A stretch of DNA of 64,000 nucleotides. Source: JBNRMR01 sp050942895. GTDB taxonomy: Bacteria > Bacillota > Clostridia > Christensenellales > UBA1750. Position numbers and translations under genes: made by a program. The notes beneath the pieces were generated by a model that worked only from the letters and a program-made list of their open reading frames with translations, had not been told where the DNA came from and made no database searches. The stretch lies in contig JBMNOE010000010.1 of assembly GCA_050942895.1 (NCBI GenBank), positions 19,906 through 83,905 of the forward strand. Direction: 5' to 3'. Shown piece after piece: positions 44,775-54,734 of the stretch. How positions within the stretch are numbered: position 1 is the first letter of the stretch; each line of letters begins with the position of its first letter.

Positions 44775-45474
44775 GACTGGAAGAAGGAAAATTAAAATTA
44801 CAAAGGCCCAGGGGGTTTTGGCGGCGGCGGTTCTTTTGCTGCTGGCGGTTTGCATATCGCTTATGACGGCGGCCGAGGCGGCGACTCTGGCCTGGGGCTC
44901 AACCGGCAGCGACGTCCGCAAGGTTCAGCAAAGGCTTAAGGAATGGGGCTATTATAAGGGCACTGTGGACGGCGTTTTTGGACAGGCCACCTATGACGCC
45001 GTCATTTATTTTCAGCGCAGCAATGGTCTCACGGCCGACGGAAGGGTGGGCGCAAGAACAGCCGCGGCCATAGGCATAACCCTGTCGGGGGGCTCGTCGT
45101 CATCGGCTTCGGGCAACTACAGCAGCGCGGACATATACCTTCTGGCAAGAACCATCCACGCCGAGGCCAGGGGAGAGCCCTACACGGGCCAGGTGGCGGT
45201 GGGCGCAGTCATTTTAAACCGCGTGAAGCACCCCAGCTTTCCCAACTCGATTTCCGGGGTGGTCTATCAGCCGGGGGCATTCAGCGCTGTTTATGACGGC
45301 CAGATGAACCTGGAGCCCAATGAGGAGTCTTTGCGGGCAGCCAGGGACGCAATGAACGGCTGGGATCCTTCCGGCGGCGCTATCTATTACTATAATCCCA
45401 ACAGGGCCGTCGTAGCCTGGATTTTCAACCGGCAGACGATAACCACCATAGGCAAGCACCGTTTCGCCATTTGA
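44764..45474 (+). CDS. sleB: Spore cortex-lytic enzyme SleB
   Basis: 236 residues. Signal helix (VLAAAVLLLLAVCISLM, residues 17-34), peptidoglycan-binding domain (GSTGSDVRKVQQRLKEWGYY...FGQATYDAVIYFQ), Ser-rich linker, and the hydrolase_2 catalytic domain (ARTIHAEARGEPYTGQVAVGAVILNR, with the catalytic Glu in HAEARGE). It degrades the muramic-lactam cortex at germination. GGAGG nine bases before ATG 44764 lies inside spoIIR. Followed by its partner ypeB. Confidence 0.95.
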   Translation: MVNKTGRRKIKITKAQGVLAAAVLLLLAVCISLMTAAEAATLAWGSTGSDVRKVQQRLKEWGYYKGTVDGVFGQATYDAVIYFQRSNGLTADGRVGARTAAAIGITLSGGSSSSASGNYSSADIYLLARTIHAEARGEPYTGQVAVGAVILNRVKHPSFPNSISGVVYQPGAFSAVYDGQMNLEPNEESLRAARDAMNGWDPSGGAIYYYNPNRAVVAWIFNRQTITTIGKHRFAI

Positions 45475-45498
45475 TTTTTTGCTGAGGGAGGCATGAGC

Positions 45499-46794
45499 AT
45501 GAAGAAAAGAAACTGGGCGCTTATAAGCGTCATAAGCATCGCCATAGTAGGGCTGTGCGTTTGGGCAGTGACGGAAAACGTCCACAAGAACAGATACCGC
45601 CGGCTGCTGGACAGCATGTATGAGCGCTCGTTTTATTCGCTGATTGATAATATGGAAAATATCGAGGTGAAGCTGGAAAAGCTGCTGATCGCCCAGGACA
45701 CCAACACGGGAAGCAGACTGATAGCCGATATCTGGCGACAAAGCTATTCCGTTTCCGAAAACATTTCACAAATTCCCGCCGGGGCCGGCAGCACGGAGGA
45801 GATAATGGCCTTCGTGAACAAGCTGGGGGAATATTGCAGATCGCTTTCATACAAGGAGAGCGTCACCGACGAGGACAAAGAAAATCTTCGTGCGATGCTT
45901 GCAGCCTGCAGGACTCTTTCTGAGAATGCCCAGATGATAAGGCTAAGCTCCATAGACGGCAGCTATCCTCTGTCGCAGCCCCTGACGGACGAGGGCGAAT
46001 ATCCCATGGACGGCATCGCCATGAACGGAATCGACTACCCGACGCTGATATATGACGGGCCCTTCTCCGATGCGGCCACGGGCAGGCCGCTGGGGCTGCC
46101 CAGTAATTCCGTAGGCGTTGATGAGGCAAAGGACAGCGCGATAAAGTTCATCGGAGAGGACAGGATAAAGACCATAGAGCAAACAGGGGAGGAAGAGGGC
46201 GAGATTCCAACATGGGTTTTCACCGTTGCGCTCAGGTCTAATCTTGTGGTGCAGGCGGCGGTTACCAAGCAGGGGGGAATCATGCTCTGGATGCTGCCGG
46301 ACAGCATCCCCGCCAATGTGAATTTACAGGTGAGCGACGCGGTGGCCTATTCGGATCATTTCCTTGCCGGCAGGGGGCTGGACAGGATGGAGATGATACA
46401 CTGGCAGATATTCGGAAGCGCGGTGATGGTGACATATGCTGATGTGATGTATGATATGCTGATATATCCGGACATGGTGAAGGTGCAGGTCTCACTGGAT
46501 ACCGGGGAGATCATCGGCTATGAGGCGGGCAATTACATCAGAAGTCATCGGCTGAGAGGATATCCCGACATGCTGGTGACCGAGGAAGGAGCCCTTGAGG
46601 CGGCAGGAGAGGAGCTTCAGAACAAAGAGGTTCGCCTGTGCATTATCCCTATGAACGCAACTGAGATTCCCTGCTATGAGGTCAAAGGTGAATTTGAAGG
46701 GAGCGTATTCTATGTGTATGTGGACACGGTGACGGGCAAGGTGGTGAACGTGCTGAAATATGTAAGCACTGAAAATGGCAGCCTGACGCTATAA
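45499..46794 (+). CDS. ypeB: Germination protein YpeB
   Basis: 431 residues. One N-terminal membrane helix (WALISVISIAIVGLCVW), a helical region, and a C-terminal part with PepSY-type repeats (AKDSAIKFIGEDRIKTIEQ; EGALEAAGEELQNKEVRLC). YpeB and SleB stabilise each other in dormant spores. ATG 45499 gives gggagg seven bases of spacing, better than ATG 45493. It is 24 bases after sleB. Confidence 0.92.
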   Translation: MKKRNWALISVISIAIVGLCVWAVTENVHKNRYRRLLDSMYERSFYSLIDNMENIEVKLEKLLIAQDTNTGSRLIADIWRQSYSVSENISQIPAGAGSTEEIMAFVNKLGEYCRSLSYKESVTDEDKENLRAMLAACRTLSENAQMIRLSSIDGSYPLSQPLTDEGEYPMDGIAMNGIDYPTLIYDGPFSDAATGRPLGLPSNSVGVDEAKDSAIKFIGEDRIKTIEQTGEEEGEIPTWVFTVALRSNLVVQAAVTKQGGIMLWMLPDSIPANVNLQVSDAVAYSDHFLAGRGLDRMEMIHWQIFGSAVMVTYADVMYDMLIYPDMVKVQVSLDTGEIIGYEAGNYIRSHRLRGYPDMLVTEEGALEAAGEELQNKEVRLCIIPMNATEIPCYEVKGEFEGSVFYVYVDTVTGKVVNVLKYVSTENGSLTL

Positions 46795-46816
46795 CTGCGC
46801 CCGATCACCCACACAT

Positions 46817-46848
46817 AAAAGAGCATGTTTTTATCACATGCTCTTTTT
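46817..46848. terminator. Terminator after ypeB
   Basis: AAAAGAGCATGT-ttttatc-ACATGCTCTTTTT, a 12-base perfect stem. T-rich on both strands, so it may also end transcripts of the converging degraded GH39 gene. Confidence 0.85.
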
Positions 46849-46875
46849 GCTTTATGGAGTTTCTGCCGGGTGCTG

Positions 46876-48453
46876 TCAGCGCGAATCGGGTTTAAGGCAT
46901 ATAAGGCTCAGCGGTGGCAGGTGTGCGAAGTTGTTGTCTGTTATAGCGACGCATCTTTCAACCGGATTGTCCGTTTCCGTCACGAGGGACATCCAATTTT
47001 CTGCGGCGATGCCATCAACATACCACCAGCTTCCCATGTTGTTGAAAAATTGGCCAGATAAAACTCACCGCCGTAGCTGATGTAGTCCGGCAGGCTATGG
47101 GCGCAGTTGAGCGCGTAATTCCAGCAGGAAGCAAGCCGCTCGGTGTCGGCCGGCTTTATGCTCGTGCCGTTTTTGCTGTTGAAATCGCGGATGACCGGCA
47201 GAACGGATTTTACAAAGCCCGGATCGCCTCGCCGGTAGATCACATGCTGGATATGCCTGCCTGCGGATAATCCGGCCTGCCCTGGCATCCTCGTGGCAGT
47301 ACGCATCTCCAAGGAGCGATCGCCAGTCAGCGTTGCCCAGCCGTCGATCTGGGCGCTGCCGCTGGATTCCATATAAACCGCGCGTACCTTAGAAGCAACG
47401 TTCTCCCTCGAACAGGAACGCCATGCGAGCGGGCCGATGTCCATGTAAAGGCTCAGGGCAAGGTCGAAAATCTGGTTATGCGACGAGGCGACATAGGATG
47501 CGTAATACTGCGTGTTGCGAAAGTCCAGCGCCGGGTTATCAAAGCGTCCGCCGGCGGCCCAGCCGTCCGGATCTGCTTCGGATAGGACGCATTCAAGATG
47601 GCCGTAGCCGCTGTCCTTAGCGATCTTAACAAGTACGCGAACTTGATCCACCAAGGACTCAGCGGAAGGCGGGGCAAAGGTTTTTTGTCGGCGGCGTGGT
47701 TTATGCCCTGACGGCAGCTCACCAGAAAATCCCTGAGAAAATATTGCAGCCTTGCCCTGTGGGTTGCGGGTGCCGGTGGTGGGCCCGCCAAAACGCGCGG
47801 AGGGAAGGATGTCATGGATGTCCTTTTTCGTAAAATCGTATAACTTGCAAAACTCCTCGCGGGTGCCCGGCCAATAGAATATATCCGACCTGTTCAAAAG
47901 CTTGAAATATCAGGATACGGCCTCGCGCCGCCATAGCGGCAAACCAAATGTTTTATAAGCGCGCTGATCAAATCATGCCACTTTCCATAGTCCTTGGGCG
48001 GTGTGTTCCAGCCGACACCCTTATCACTGTATGAGAGAGGGCAGGCGAGCCCCGTCAAGGTTTGAAGCCTCCCAGAAGCGAGGATCGGCAACGTGCATGG
48101 GCATGAAGCCCAGCTCGAAAAAGGGCTTACAGTTGCTTGAAAGCCAGATATCACACATGCGGTCAATAAGGGAAAACCATAGACCGGGTTTTTCTCTGCG
48201 TCCTCAGTGCAGGCGTTTGTGGAGCCCCATTTGTAGGCGCCGTGGCCGCTACTGGTGCACAGCATATGGTGAGCCCGCACATAATATGGCTTTTCCAGCT
48301 TGCCAAGTTTCTTTAAAAGCGCCATGCCGCTGGGTGAATGTGTGTAATTGCACTCGTCATAGCCGATATAGTTCCATGTGTGTTCAAGACCGCCCACCCA
48401 TTGGGAGACATCCACGCGCACCTGCACAGTTTGCAAGTTTGCACAGAGTCCAT
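46876..48453 (-). pseudogene. Decayed GH39 beta-xylosidase-like gene, apparently chimeric
   Basis: Minus-strand remnant with at least five reading-frame breaks. Start ATG 48453 has aaggaa upstream but shifts within a few codons. Clear GH39 blocks follow: VGGLEHTWNYIGYDECNYT, KPYYVRAHHMLCTS, then one frame over CKPFFELGFMPMHVADP, back again GWNTPPKDYGKWHDL, then DIFYWPGTREEFCKLYDF, LECVLSEADPDGWAAGG and FLFEGERCF with a stop after it. The acid/base NEP segment before IFYW is destroyed. Below about 47400 the sequence (RGDPGFVKSVLPVIRDFN, IPDYISYGGEFYLANF-like, and one more shift to NNMGSWWYVDGIAAENW) is not GH39 in my reading and may come from another gene joined by deletion. Last in the importer operon. 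Confidence 0.75.
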
Positions 48454-48516
48454 AGCATATTCCTTCTTTGAGGCGTTTTAAGTTAGGCCCGGTTTAGGCC
48501 GGGCCTTTAAAAATGA

Positions 48517-50529
48517 TTAATATCCGATCATCGGTATGGATTTTGGGATCTGATCATAGGGAGCCATTTCGCCGTTTTTCACCTGATACAGTACGGCGGA
48601 GGTTTTCTTTGCGGCCTCTATCAGCTCCTTATGCGGTTGCATGCAGACGTCCACCATACCGATCTGGTAGTTCTCGCCGTCAAAGCGACCCAGACAGAAC
48701 TGATCGTTGTATTGGAACCAGTGTGCGCCCACGCCATAGGGGTGCGCCGCGCATTTTTCCACAAAGAGCCGCCACATGACACCGCGCTCTTGCTGGTTTT
48801 TAACTCCTTTTAAACCCGTGGCGGGAAGCCCCCGGTCCAGCGCGCCGCAGTGGAACTCTCCTATCATTATCGGCAGATCCACGCCTGCGTTTTTGATAAA
48901 GTCCATATCCCGCGTTGGATCAAAGGAATAGCAGTTTACCGAGAATACGTCGAAATACTCCCAGCCCGCCATCATGTCAGGATTATCCGCCTTCGACCAG
49001 CGCAGACCTAAGTTCAAATGGTTTTGATCAACAGTCCGGCAGGCAAGCGCGGGCACGCGTATGTATTCGCGTATTAAAAATGTGGAATATTCCCTAAGAT
49101 CAGGTTCACAGGCAGGGTACTGCTGTATGCAGTTGGGTATGGGATTTTCAAAATCGGCAAAGGAAGTAAAATTGGACTGCCACGCCGCATTCAGCGCATC
49201 AATGCTGCCATAGCGCCCGCGCAAAAAACTGATCAGCCCCACGCGGCAGTAGGTGAGGGCGGGGTTGTGCAGCACTTCGTTGGCGATTGCGAGGCCGGGC
49301 ACGAAATTAAACTCCGGCTCATTGCGCAGAAAATAGCCGATCAGCCAAGGGTCGTATTTCCATTCCTCAAGCTGTTGGGCGTACTTTTTGCATTTGTAGT
49401 GGTACTCAGGGGAGAGGACATCCGGAAAATCTCGGAAAATTAAAGTGTCGGTAGCCGGAAAGCCTCCCACTTCCCGCACATAGGGCAGCTTGCTCTGGCC
49501 ATCATTTACCCCCAGCATTGGGAAGTTGCCTTGAGAATTAACACCGCAGCTCATCAGTATGTGATAGGAAAGCTCTTTCCACTTCTCCTCCCACCGTTCG
49601 CCATACACCTTGTACAGATTAGCTTTTGTGAATCCGAACATTTTGAAGCTCTCCGGCTCCATATAGGCGGTGCGCCGGCGCACACCGGAGGTAAAAAACT
49701 CGCCATATTCCGGGTCATCCTGATCAGGCAGCCAATCAAGCAGCTTTTCAAAGTGATCAACGCGCCCCATGTCGCCGGGCCTGGTGCCGCAGGGGCCAAG
49801 AGAGAAGTAGTCGCAGCCCTCCGGATCTACCAGATGCCAGCGTCCGTCCTCTGTTTTTGTGCTGGTAAAAAAGCCCGTGCCATCCTTGAGCTTGCGGGTT
49901 GAATCGCCTCCCCATTTGTTCCAATGGGAGAAAGGATATTTGGCAGGTCCCTCGTTTTGATTCATCGCTGCTTTAAGCTGCTCCAGGCTCTCGACCTTGC
50001 CGGGCCATAGCTTTGGCTTCCACTGGCCAAACTCATCCACCAGCTTTATGTCAGGCAGAGGGAACTCGTCAGGCTTTTTGTCGGTGAGGAAAAAGTTTGA
50101 AAACAGCGCATGCACATCATGGAAGGTTTCCTCAAGCCCAAGTTCAACCCTCTCCACTTCTTGAATATCCGTGCGCAAACCGTGTATTACCAGCTTTAGG
50201 GTGCCCGGAGTGCGGTTGGTGAAGATGGAGCCATTGTCCAACCAGTTCAGGTCAAAGCAAACTTTGGTTTTCACCCTCGGCAGAAGCCCGAAGCGGATAG
50301 ACATTCGCTCTTCCTGTGCGCCAGGCATGAAAAAGCGCACCATCATGGCCACTGAATGTTCCTCAAGAACTTCGATAAACCCCACTATGTAGCGCTTGTT
50401 TGTTCTCTCCGCGCCCTTTAGGGTGACTCCTCCGCCGCTTCCTCCGAGCATTACGTCCATGGCATCGGCAGAGCAGGAGAGAATGTCCGCCTGCCGTGGG
50501 ATGGATTGTGTCAGGTCGATGGTGGTCAC
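48517..50529 (-). CDS. Cytosolic clan GH-A glycoside hydrolase, GH50 (agarase)-like, paralogue 1
   Basis: 670 residues. The N-terminal about 180 residues look like a beta-sandwich (carbohydrate-binding-like); then a TIM barrel with acid/base Glu in YFLRNEPEF (about 401) and nucleophile Glu in MIGEFHCGALDRG (about 557). GEFH-GALDRG with the later GAHWFQYNDQ and GRFDGENYQIG strongly recalls GH50 agarases, but the relation is remote and the substrate need not be agar. Paralogous to the gene at 58436, sharing these blocks and NAAW, REYIRVPALA. No signal peptide. Start GTG 50529 with aaaggagg seven bases upstream, overlapping the beta-helix gene by four bases. Confidence 0.75.
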   Translation of the reverse strand: MTTIDLTQSIPRQADILSCSADAMDVMLGGSGGGVTLKGAERTNKRYIVGFIEVLEEHSVAMMVRFFMPGAQEERMSIRFGLLPRVKTKVCFDLNWLDNGSIFTNRTPGTLKLVIHGLRTDIQEVERVELGLEETFHDVHALFSNFFLTDKKPDEFPLPDIKLVDEFGQWKPKLWPGKVESLEQLKAAMNQNEGPAKYPFSHWNKWGGDSTRKLKDGTGFFTSTKTEDGRWHLVDPEGCDYFSLGPCGTRPGDMGRVDHFEKLLDWLPDQDDPEYGEFFTSGVRRRTAYMEPESFKMFGFTKANLYKVYGERWEEKWKELSYHILMSCGVNSQGNFPMLGVNDGQSKLPYVREVGGFPATDTLIFRDFPDVLSPEYHYKCKKYAQQLEEWKYDPWLIGYFLRNEPEFNFVPGLAIANEVLHNPALTYCRVGLISFLRGRYGSIDALNAAWQSNFTSFADFENPIPNCIQQYPACEPDLREYSTFLIREYIRVPALACRTVDQNHLNLGLRWSKADNPDMMAGWEYFDVFSVNCYSFDPTRDMDFIKNAGVDLPIMIGEFHCGALDRGLPATGLKGVKNQQERGVMWRLFVEKCAAHPYGVGAHWFQYNDQFCLGRFDGENYQIGMVDVCMQPHKELIEAAKKTSAVLYQVKNGEMAPYDQIPKSIPMIGY

Positions 50530-51869
50530 AGAGCATCCTCCTTTCGCGTTGGCCTTTCAAAGCAAAGGCCGAAGACCTCCTCCTGTTCGTCCAAATTGGA
50601 TAGCTGCCTTGCCTTATCCAGCAAAGAACAGTCGCAGATCTTCGGCAAAAGATCCTTTTCGTTGACCAGCCCCTGGGCGTAAGCGTTCGCCTCATAGCGC
50701 GAAGCCTGCCAGCCCAGAACGGGCAGTTTTTCCAGGCAGAAGGAATTATTTACGTAGCGGTGGGATTTGCCATCCGCGTGAGTGCAGATTTCCAGGCTAT
50801 CATCTGTGTTGATAAAGGTGTTGCCCTCAAAAAGAGTTTCAATGCCGGTGTCTGCCTGTACTATGCATCTGTGGTCGTTTACGCTTACATTGCCCCGCAA
50901 AATGGTGCCCCTGCAGGCCGGATTGTGCTTGAATGCTGTGCAATCCAGCCAAAAGCCACCCTCGTTTTCGTGGGTATAGTTATACTGGAAGGTGGTAACG
51001 CCTGCCACGCCCCAGTCCGTGTCGAAGGCTGTGCCATCGTTGGAAAACAGCCTTGTGCGGGCGACTTCATTATACTGAATGGTGGCATCCGATGTGGCAC
51101 AAACCCAGACTCCGGCGATCAAATAGGTATCCTCTAGGCTGCCCAGCGCGCCCGCATCAAAGCAGCGGTTGTATTCTATCAAAGGTGCAACGCAGTTGGC
51201 CACGATGATCCCGTCACAGCCAGTCCGCTCGATGCGGTTGCCCCGCACAACGACATTGGTGTGGAAAATATCCTTCTGCACATCCTCATCTTGATTAACC
51301 CGGATGCCGCTGGTGAGCACATCGTGCACATAGTTGTTCTCGATCACGATGTCGTCCAGATGATTTTCCTGCGTACATTTGTGGGGAAAGGTGACATAGA
51401 TGCCGGAGTTCCAGTACATATTTCGATAAAAGGGCATTTGCCGCCGGTTTTCCCCTGTCACTTCGGTGATTTCGCAGCCCTCAATGCGGATGCCGCGGGT
51501 GATGCCCACAGGCCGCCCCATCACCAGGATTCCGCAGCGGGGGAAGCGTTCATTGGCACGATTAATGCACTTGAGATTGCGTACGGTCCAGTGATCAACC
51601 CTATCAAGGCGGATTGCCGCCTGAGCGCATGCGCCGTCGATGCAGGGCGGGTCGCCTTCGTCATAGGCGTCAATGGTTATGGGAGCCTCCTTAGACCCTG
51701 ACCCGGCGGGGGAGAACATGCCCGTCCAACTGCCACCGCGCCGGAAAAAAATGCGGTCGCCCGGCTCGTATCTACGCCGATGCGCTCGTTCGATACTGCG
51801 CCATGGGGCTTGTGGAGTAAGGCCGTCGTTTCCGTCTGAGCCGGTTCGGCTGTCCAGATAATAATCCAT
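50526..51869 (-). CDS. Right-handed parallel beta-helix protein
   Basis: 447 residues. After a start typical of DUF1565/beta-helix polysaccharide enzymes (YYLDSRTGSDGNDGLTPQAPW) comes a series of coils with the repeating pattern of N-x-x-I and G-I-x-V turns (IVIENNYVHDVLTSGIRV, VVVRGNRIERTGCDGIIV, GTILRGNVSVND). Such folds are found in pectate lyases, epimerases and GH28-like hydrolases. No catalytic set can be assigned. There is no signal peptide, which is unusual because most such enzymes are exported. ATG 51869 was chosen (aaggaagg ten bases upstream) rather than the GTG at 51878. Co-transcribed with the GH50-like gene (four-base overlap). Confidence 0.8.
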   Translation of the reverse strand: MDYYLDSRTGSDGNDGLTPQAPWRSIERAHRRRYEPGDRIFFRRGGSWTGMFSPAGSGSKEAPITIDAYDEGDPPCIDGACAQAAIRLDRVDHWTVRNLKCINRANERFPRCGILVMGRPVGITRGIRIEGCEITEVTGENRRQMPFYRNMYWNSGIYVTFPHKCTQENHLDDIVIENNYVHDVLTSGIRVNQDEDVQKDIFHTNVVVRGNRIERTGCDGIIVANCVAPLIEYNRCFDAGALGSLEDTYLIAGVWVCATSDATIQYNEVARTRLFSNDGTAFDTDWGVAGVTTFQYNYTHENEGGFWLDCTAFKHNPACRGTILRGNVSVNDHRCIVQADTGIETLFEGNTFINTDDSLEICTHADGKSHRYVNNSFCLEKLPVLGWQASRYEANAYAQGLVNEKDLLPKICDCSLLDKARQLSNLDEQEEVFGLCFERPTRKEDAL

Positions 51870-51889
51870 AATTTTCACACCTTCCTTTG

Positions 51890-52831
51890 CTACAGGTCAT
51901 CCCCATTTGGCAGTATGAAATCATATTCTTCGTCCCTGTTGCAGACAAGCGTGTCTCCCTGCCTATGGAGTCGTCCCACTTGAATGGAGGTGCGCTTGCA
52001 TTCCATCGGCAGGGGCATGCCGCGCTTCCAGCCTTCCGGGCGCAAAGGGTGGGCGAAATAAAATATATAGGCATTATCGCCTATGACCAATACATCTGCG
52101 TGATTGCCGTTGCTCTGGTCGTCTTGACGGCTGCCAGGGGCATCAAGAAGCATTCCGGCATATATCCAAGAAAGGCAATCGTCGCTTCGATACACGCATT
52201 GCCCGCGCCAGTAATCGGCGATAAGCCACCAGCTTCCTTCAAAGAAGAACACATTAGGCCCTTCATGGGGATCTCCGTCTATGGCGCAGCCTGAGTTTTC
52301 CCAGTGGTATAAATCATGGCTGTCAGCGCAGTAGGTATGGCTGCCATGGTTTTCATCCTTGTACCACATGCGCCAAATGCCGCTGGGCATTTTGGTCACG
52401 CAGGCGTCGATCACTCGGTCGGACGATAACTTCAGTTTGCTTTCCAGCTTCCATTCCCAACCGTTTGTGCTGGTGTAATGGATGATCGTGCGGGGGCGGT
52501 TCCAATTGACGGGCATGCCCTGCACATAGCTGGCGTACATGTGGTATCTATCCTCGTGCCAGAAAATTTCCGGCGCCCACCAGGTGTTATGGCCATGCTC
52601 AAATTCAAGACCGGTTAAAGTTCCGCGGTATAGCCAGTCATGGCCGTCGGGGGAGGATGCCACGCCCAGCTTTGAGCCGTGGATCGGCGTTGTGCCCGGG
52701 CCGGGCGCACTGTGCATGCGCTGAGTGTAGACAATCCACCACTGTTGTTCATCGCGGTTCCAGAAGATAACCGGATCGGCGGCACCGTTGTAAATCGGAT
52801 CGTTGAACAAAGGAGCTTCGGGAATTCGCAT
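51890..52831 (-). CDS. Five-bladed beta-propeller glycosidase (GH43/GH117-like)
   Basis: 313 residues in the pattern of clan GH-F/J propellers: NGAADPVIFWNRDEQQWW (candidate general base Asp near residue 19), TWWAPEIFWHEDRYHMY, SSDRVIDACVTKM and DPHEGPNVFFFEGSWWL (candidate acid Glu in HEGP). Blade repeats are visible as W-Y-Y/YHMYASY, WRMWYKDE and YIFYFAHP. Intracellular. RBS aaggagg seven bases before ATG 52831. Between the binding-protein gene and the beta-helix gene, same strand. GH43, GH117 and related families cannot be separated by eye. Confidence 0.7.
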   Translation of the reverse strand: MRIPEAPLFNDPIYNGAADPVIFWNRDEQQWWIVYTQRMHSAPGPGTTPIHGSKLGVASSPDGHDWLYRGTLTGLEFEHGHNTWWAPEIFWHEDRYHMYASYVQGMPVNWNRPRTIIHYTSTNGWEWKLESKLKLSSDRVIDACVTKMPSGIWRMWYKDENHGSHTYCADSHDLYHWENSGCAIDGDPHEGPNVFFFEGSWWLIADYWRGQCVYRSDDCLSWIYAGMLLDAPGSRQDDQSNGNHADVLVIGDNAYIFYFAHPLRPEGWKRGMPLPMECKRTSIQVGRLHRQGDTLVCNRDEEYDFILPNGDDL

Positions 52832-52935
52832 AGTTATTCCTCCTTATCATTTTTGGGGATTCCAAAAAGAAAGGGCGGCGAACCGCCCCATTCTAAACGC
52901 AGGGTTGATGGCTATTTAGTCCGTTTTCCGGTAGA

Positions 52936-54603
52936 TTAGTTGCCTAATGCGCGATCAATTGCCGTTTGCTGGGCGTCCACTGCCTTCTTATAGCCGATCT
53001 TCTCCAGCTCCAGCAGGTAGGCGTCCCATTCGGCGTCGATATTGTTGTTGATGACAAACTCCGCGCCCTTTCTGTTCACATATTCGCACAGATCAGTCCA
53101 GATTTCGCTTTTTTGTGCGGTCTCCTCAACTGACATGAAGAAGGGCGGCATGGGATCCGGGTCGGCGTAGGGCATCATTATTGTGTTAATATAGTTGACC
53201 TTGTGGTCGGTGTAATGCAGGTGCAGCTTTTCGCCATAAAGGGGTATGTCTATGTAAACCGGAGTGGCGCCAAAAAGACCGACGCTATCGCGGAAGGTGG
53301 TATTGTCCATGCCTTCCGGAGCGGGACCGGCTTCGTAAGCGCCCGCCTGTCCGCAGGTCTCACAGGGGATGAGGCGTACATCGTAGGGGCCTTCCAAGAA
53401 CTGAACGGTGATATCCGGCTGGAAGCAGTAATCTGCGGCCCGCATGACAGCCTCGGGATTTTCACATGCGGTGGTAACAGCCCATTTGTCACGGCCGCCA
53501 TAGCCCAAATTATACTGCACCACAGGATCTTCGCCATTCAGGCCCTTCATCGGGGGGATGAAATCGTAATGATCGTAGGCGCCGGGATCGGCAAAGCTGT
53601 CGCCAATATCCCAGACAGAAGCAACGCCTACTATGTATGGGTCGGTATTCAGCTTTGCTGCATACTGGTCCGTGCCATGAGTAAAGCCCTGGGGATCAAG
53701 CAGGCCTTCGGCGTAGAGCTCGCCCATCCACCTAACCCAGTTGCGGTACTCCTCAGATGCAGGAATGAAGAGAACTTTGCCGTCTTCATAGCCCATGTGA
53801 TCGTTATTATATGGGTAGGGGCACTGGAAGGAGGCGGAGATGAAGTCCGGTGCAAAGGCCCAGCCCATAGGGTGGTTTCCGGAAAGAGAGCCCGCCCAGC
53901 TAAGGGGGATCTCATCGTTGGGATCGCCGTTGCCGTTGGCGTCTTCGCTGAGGAAGGCGGTCAAAACATCCTTGAACTCAGCAAGTGTTGTAGGCATTGA
54001 TTTGCCCACATTGTCAAGCCAGGTAGTGTTTATGACCATAAAGCGGTTCATACCTCCCCAAGGGCCAATGCTGTAGAAGGGGAAGGTGTAGATATTGCCG
54101 TCCGGCGCGGTCATATAGGCCTTGAGATCGGGATTTTCGCCGTACCTCTCCATCAGCAGAGGACAATGCTGCTCTTGCAACTCCTGTAAAGGAATGAATA
54201 CGCCTTCGTTTCCATATTTGATAATTTCTTCGTTTGTTACGGACATAAAGACATCTGGCCAGTCACCGCTGGCAAGCTTTAAAGACTTGATGTCCGCATA
54301 GCCGGTGGCTACCAGCTCCCACTCAAAATTGACATTGACCGCTTCTGACCAGGCCTGGACAAGCTGCATTGTATTCCTGTCCTCGGGGCTGTTCACGCTG
54401 CGGCTGCCAAAAATATGAATTGTGGGAGCCACTTCCGCCTGAGGGGGTTCAGTTTGCACGACATTGCTTGTGGTTGAAGTCGCGCTCGCCGTTCCGCTTG
54501 ACTGGGGCTGGCTTGTTGAGTCGTCTGCGGGGGTAGCAGGCCCACAGGATGCGAGGGAGAAAATCATCAACATGGTCAACAGTAAGGCCAGAGTTCGTTT
54601 CAT
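52936..54603 (-). CDS. CUT1 sugar ABC transporter solute-binding lipoprotein
   Basis: 555 residues. Lipoprotein signal LLLTMLMIFSLASCG with lipid cysteine at about residue 20, then a Ser/Thr-rich spacer and a large binding domain of the LipO/COG1653 type (NVNFEWELVATGYADIKSLKLASGDWPDVFMS). Captures oligosaccharides outside the membrane for the two permeases encoded upstream. ATG 54603 was chosen (aaggatg about ten bases upstream); the frame extends to 54675 without a signal peptide. No ATPase gene is present; CUT1 systems of this kind often use a shared MsmX-like ATPase encoded elsewhere. Confidence 0.9.
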   Translation of the reverse strand: MKRTLALLLTMLMIFSLASCGPATPADDSTSQPQSSGTASATSTTSNVVQTEPPQAEVAPTIHIFGSRSVNSPEDRNTMQLVQAWSEAVNVNFEWELVATGYADIKSLKLASGDWPDVFMSVTNEEIIKYGNEGVFIPLQELQEQHCPLLMERYGENPDLKAYMTAPDGNIYTFPFYSIGPWGGMNRFMVINTTWLDNVGKSMPTTLAEFKDVLTAFLSEDANGNGDPNDEIPLSWAGSLSGNHPMGWAFAPDFISASFQCPYPYNNDHMGYEDGKVLFIPASEEYRNWVRWMGELYAEGLLDPQGFTHGTDQYAAKLNTDPYIVGVASVWDIGDSFADPGAYDHYDFIPPMKGLNGEDPVVQYNLGYGGRDKWAVTTACENPEAVMRAADYCFQPDITVQFLEGPYDVRLIPCETCGQAGAYEAGPAPEGMDNTTFRDSVGLFGATPVYIDIPLYGEKLHLHYTDHKVNYINTIMMPYADPDPMPPFFMSVEETAQKSEIWTDLCEYVNRKGAEFVINNNIDAEWDAYLLELEKIGYKKAVDAQQTAIDRALGN

Positions 54604-54734
54604 AATAGTTGCACATCCTTTCACACATAGATTTATTAGTAGATTATGCTTAACAGACAAACCGCCCGTTTCCAAATATGGTCTTTGCTAAGGCGTTGCA
54701 GTGCGTTTTTCGCAAACAGTATGGGGGTCATTGG

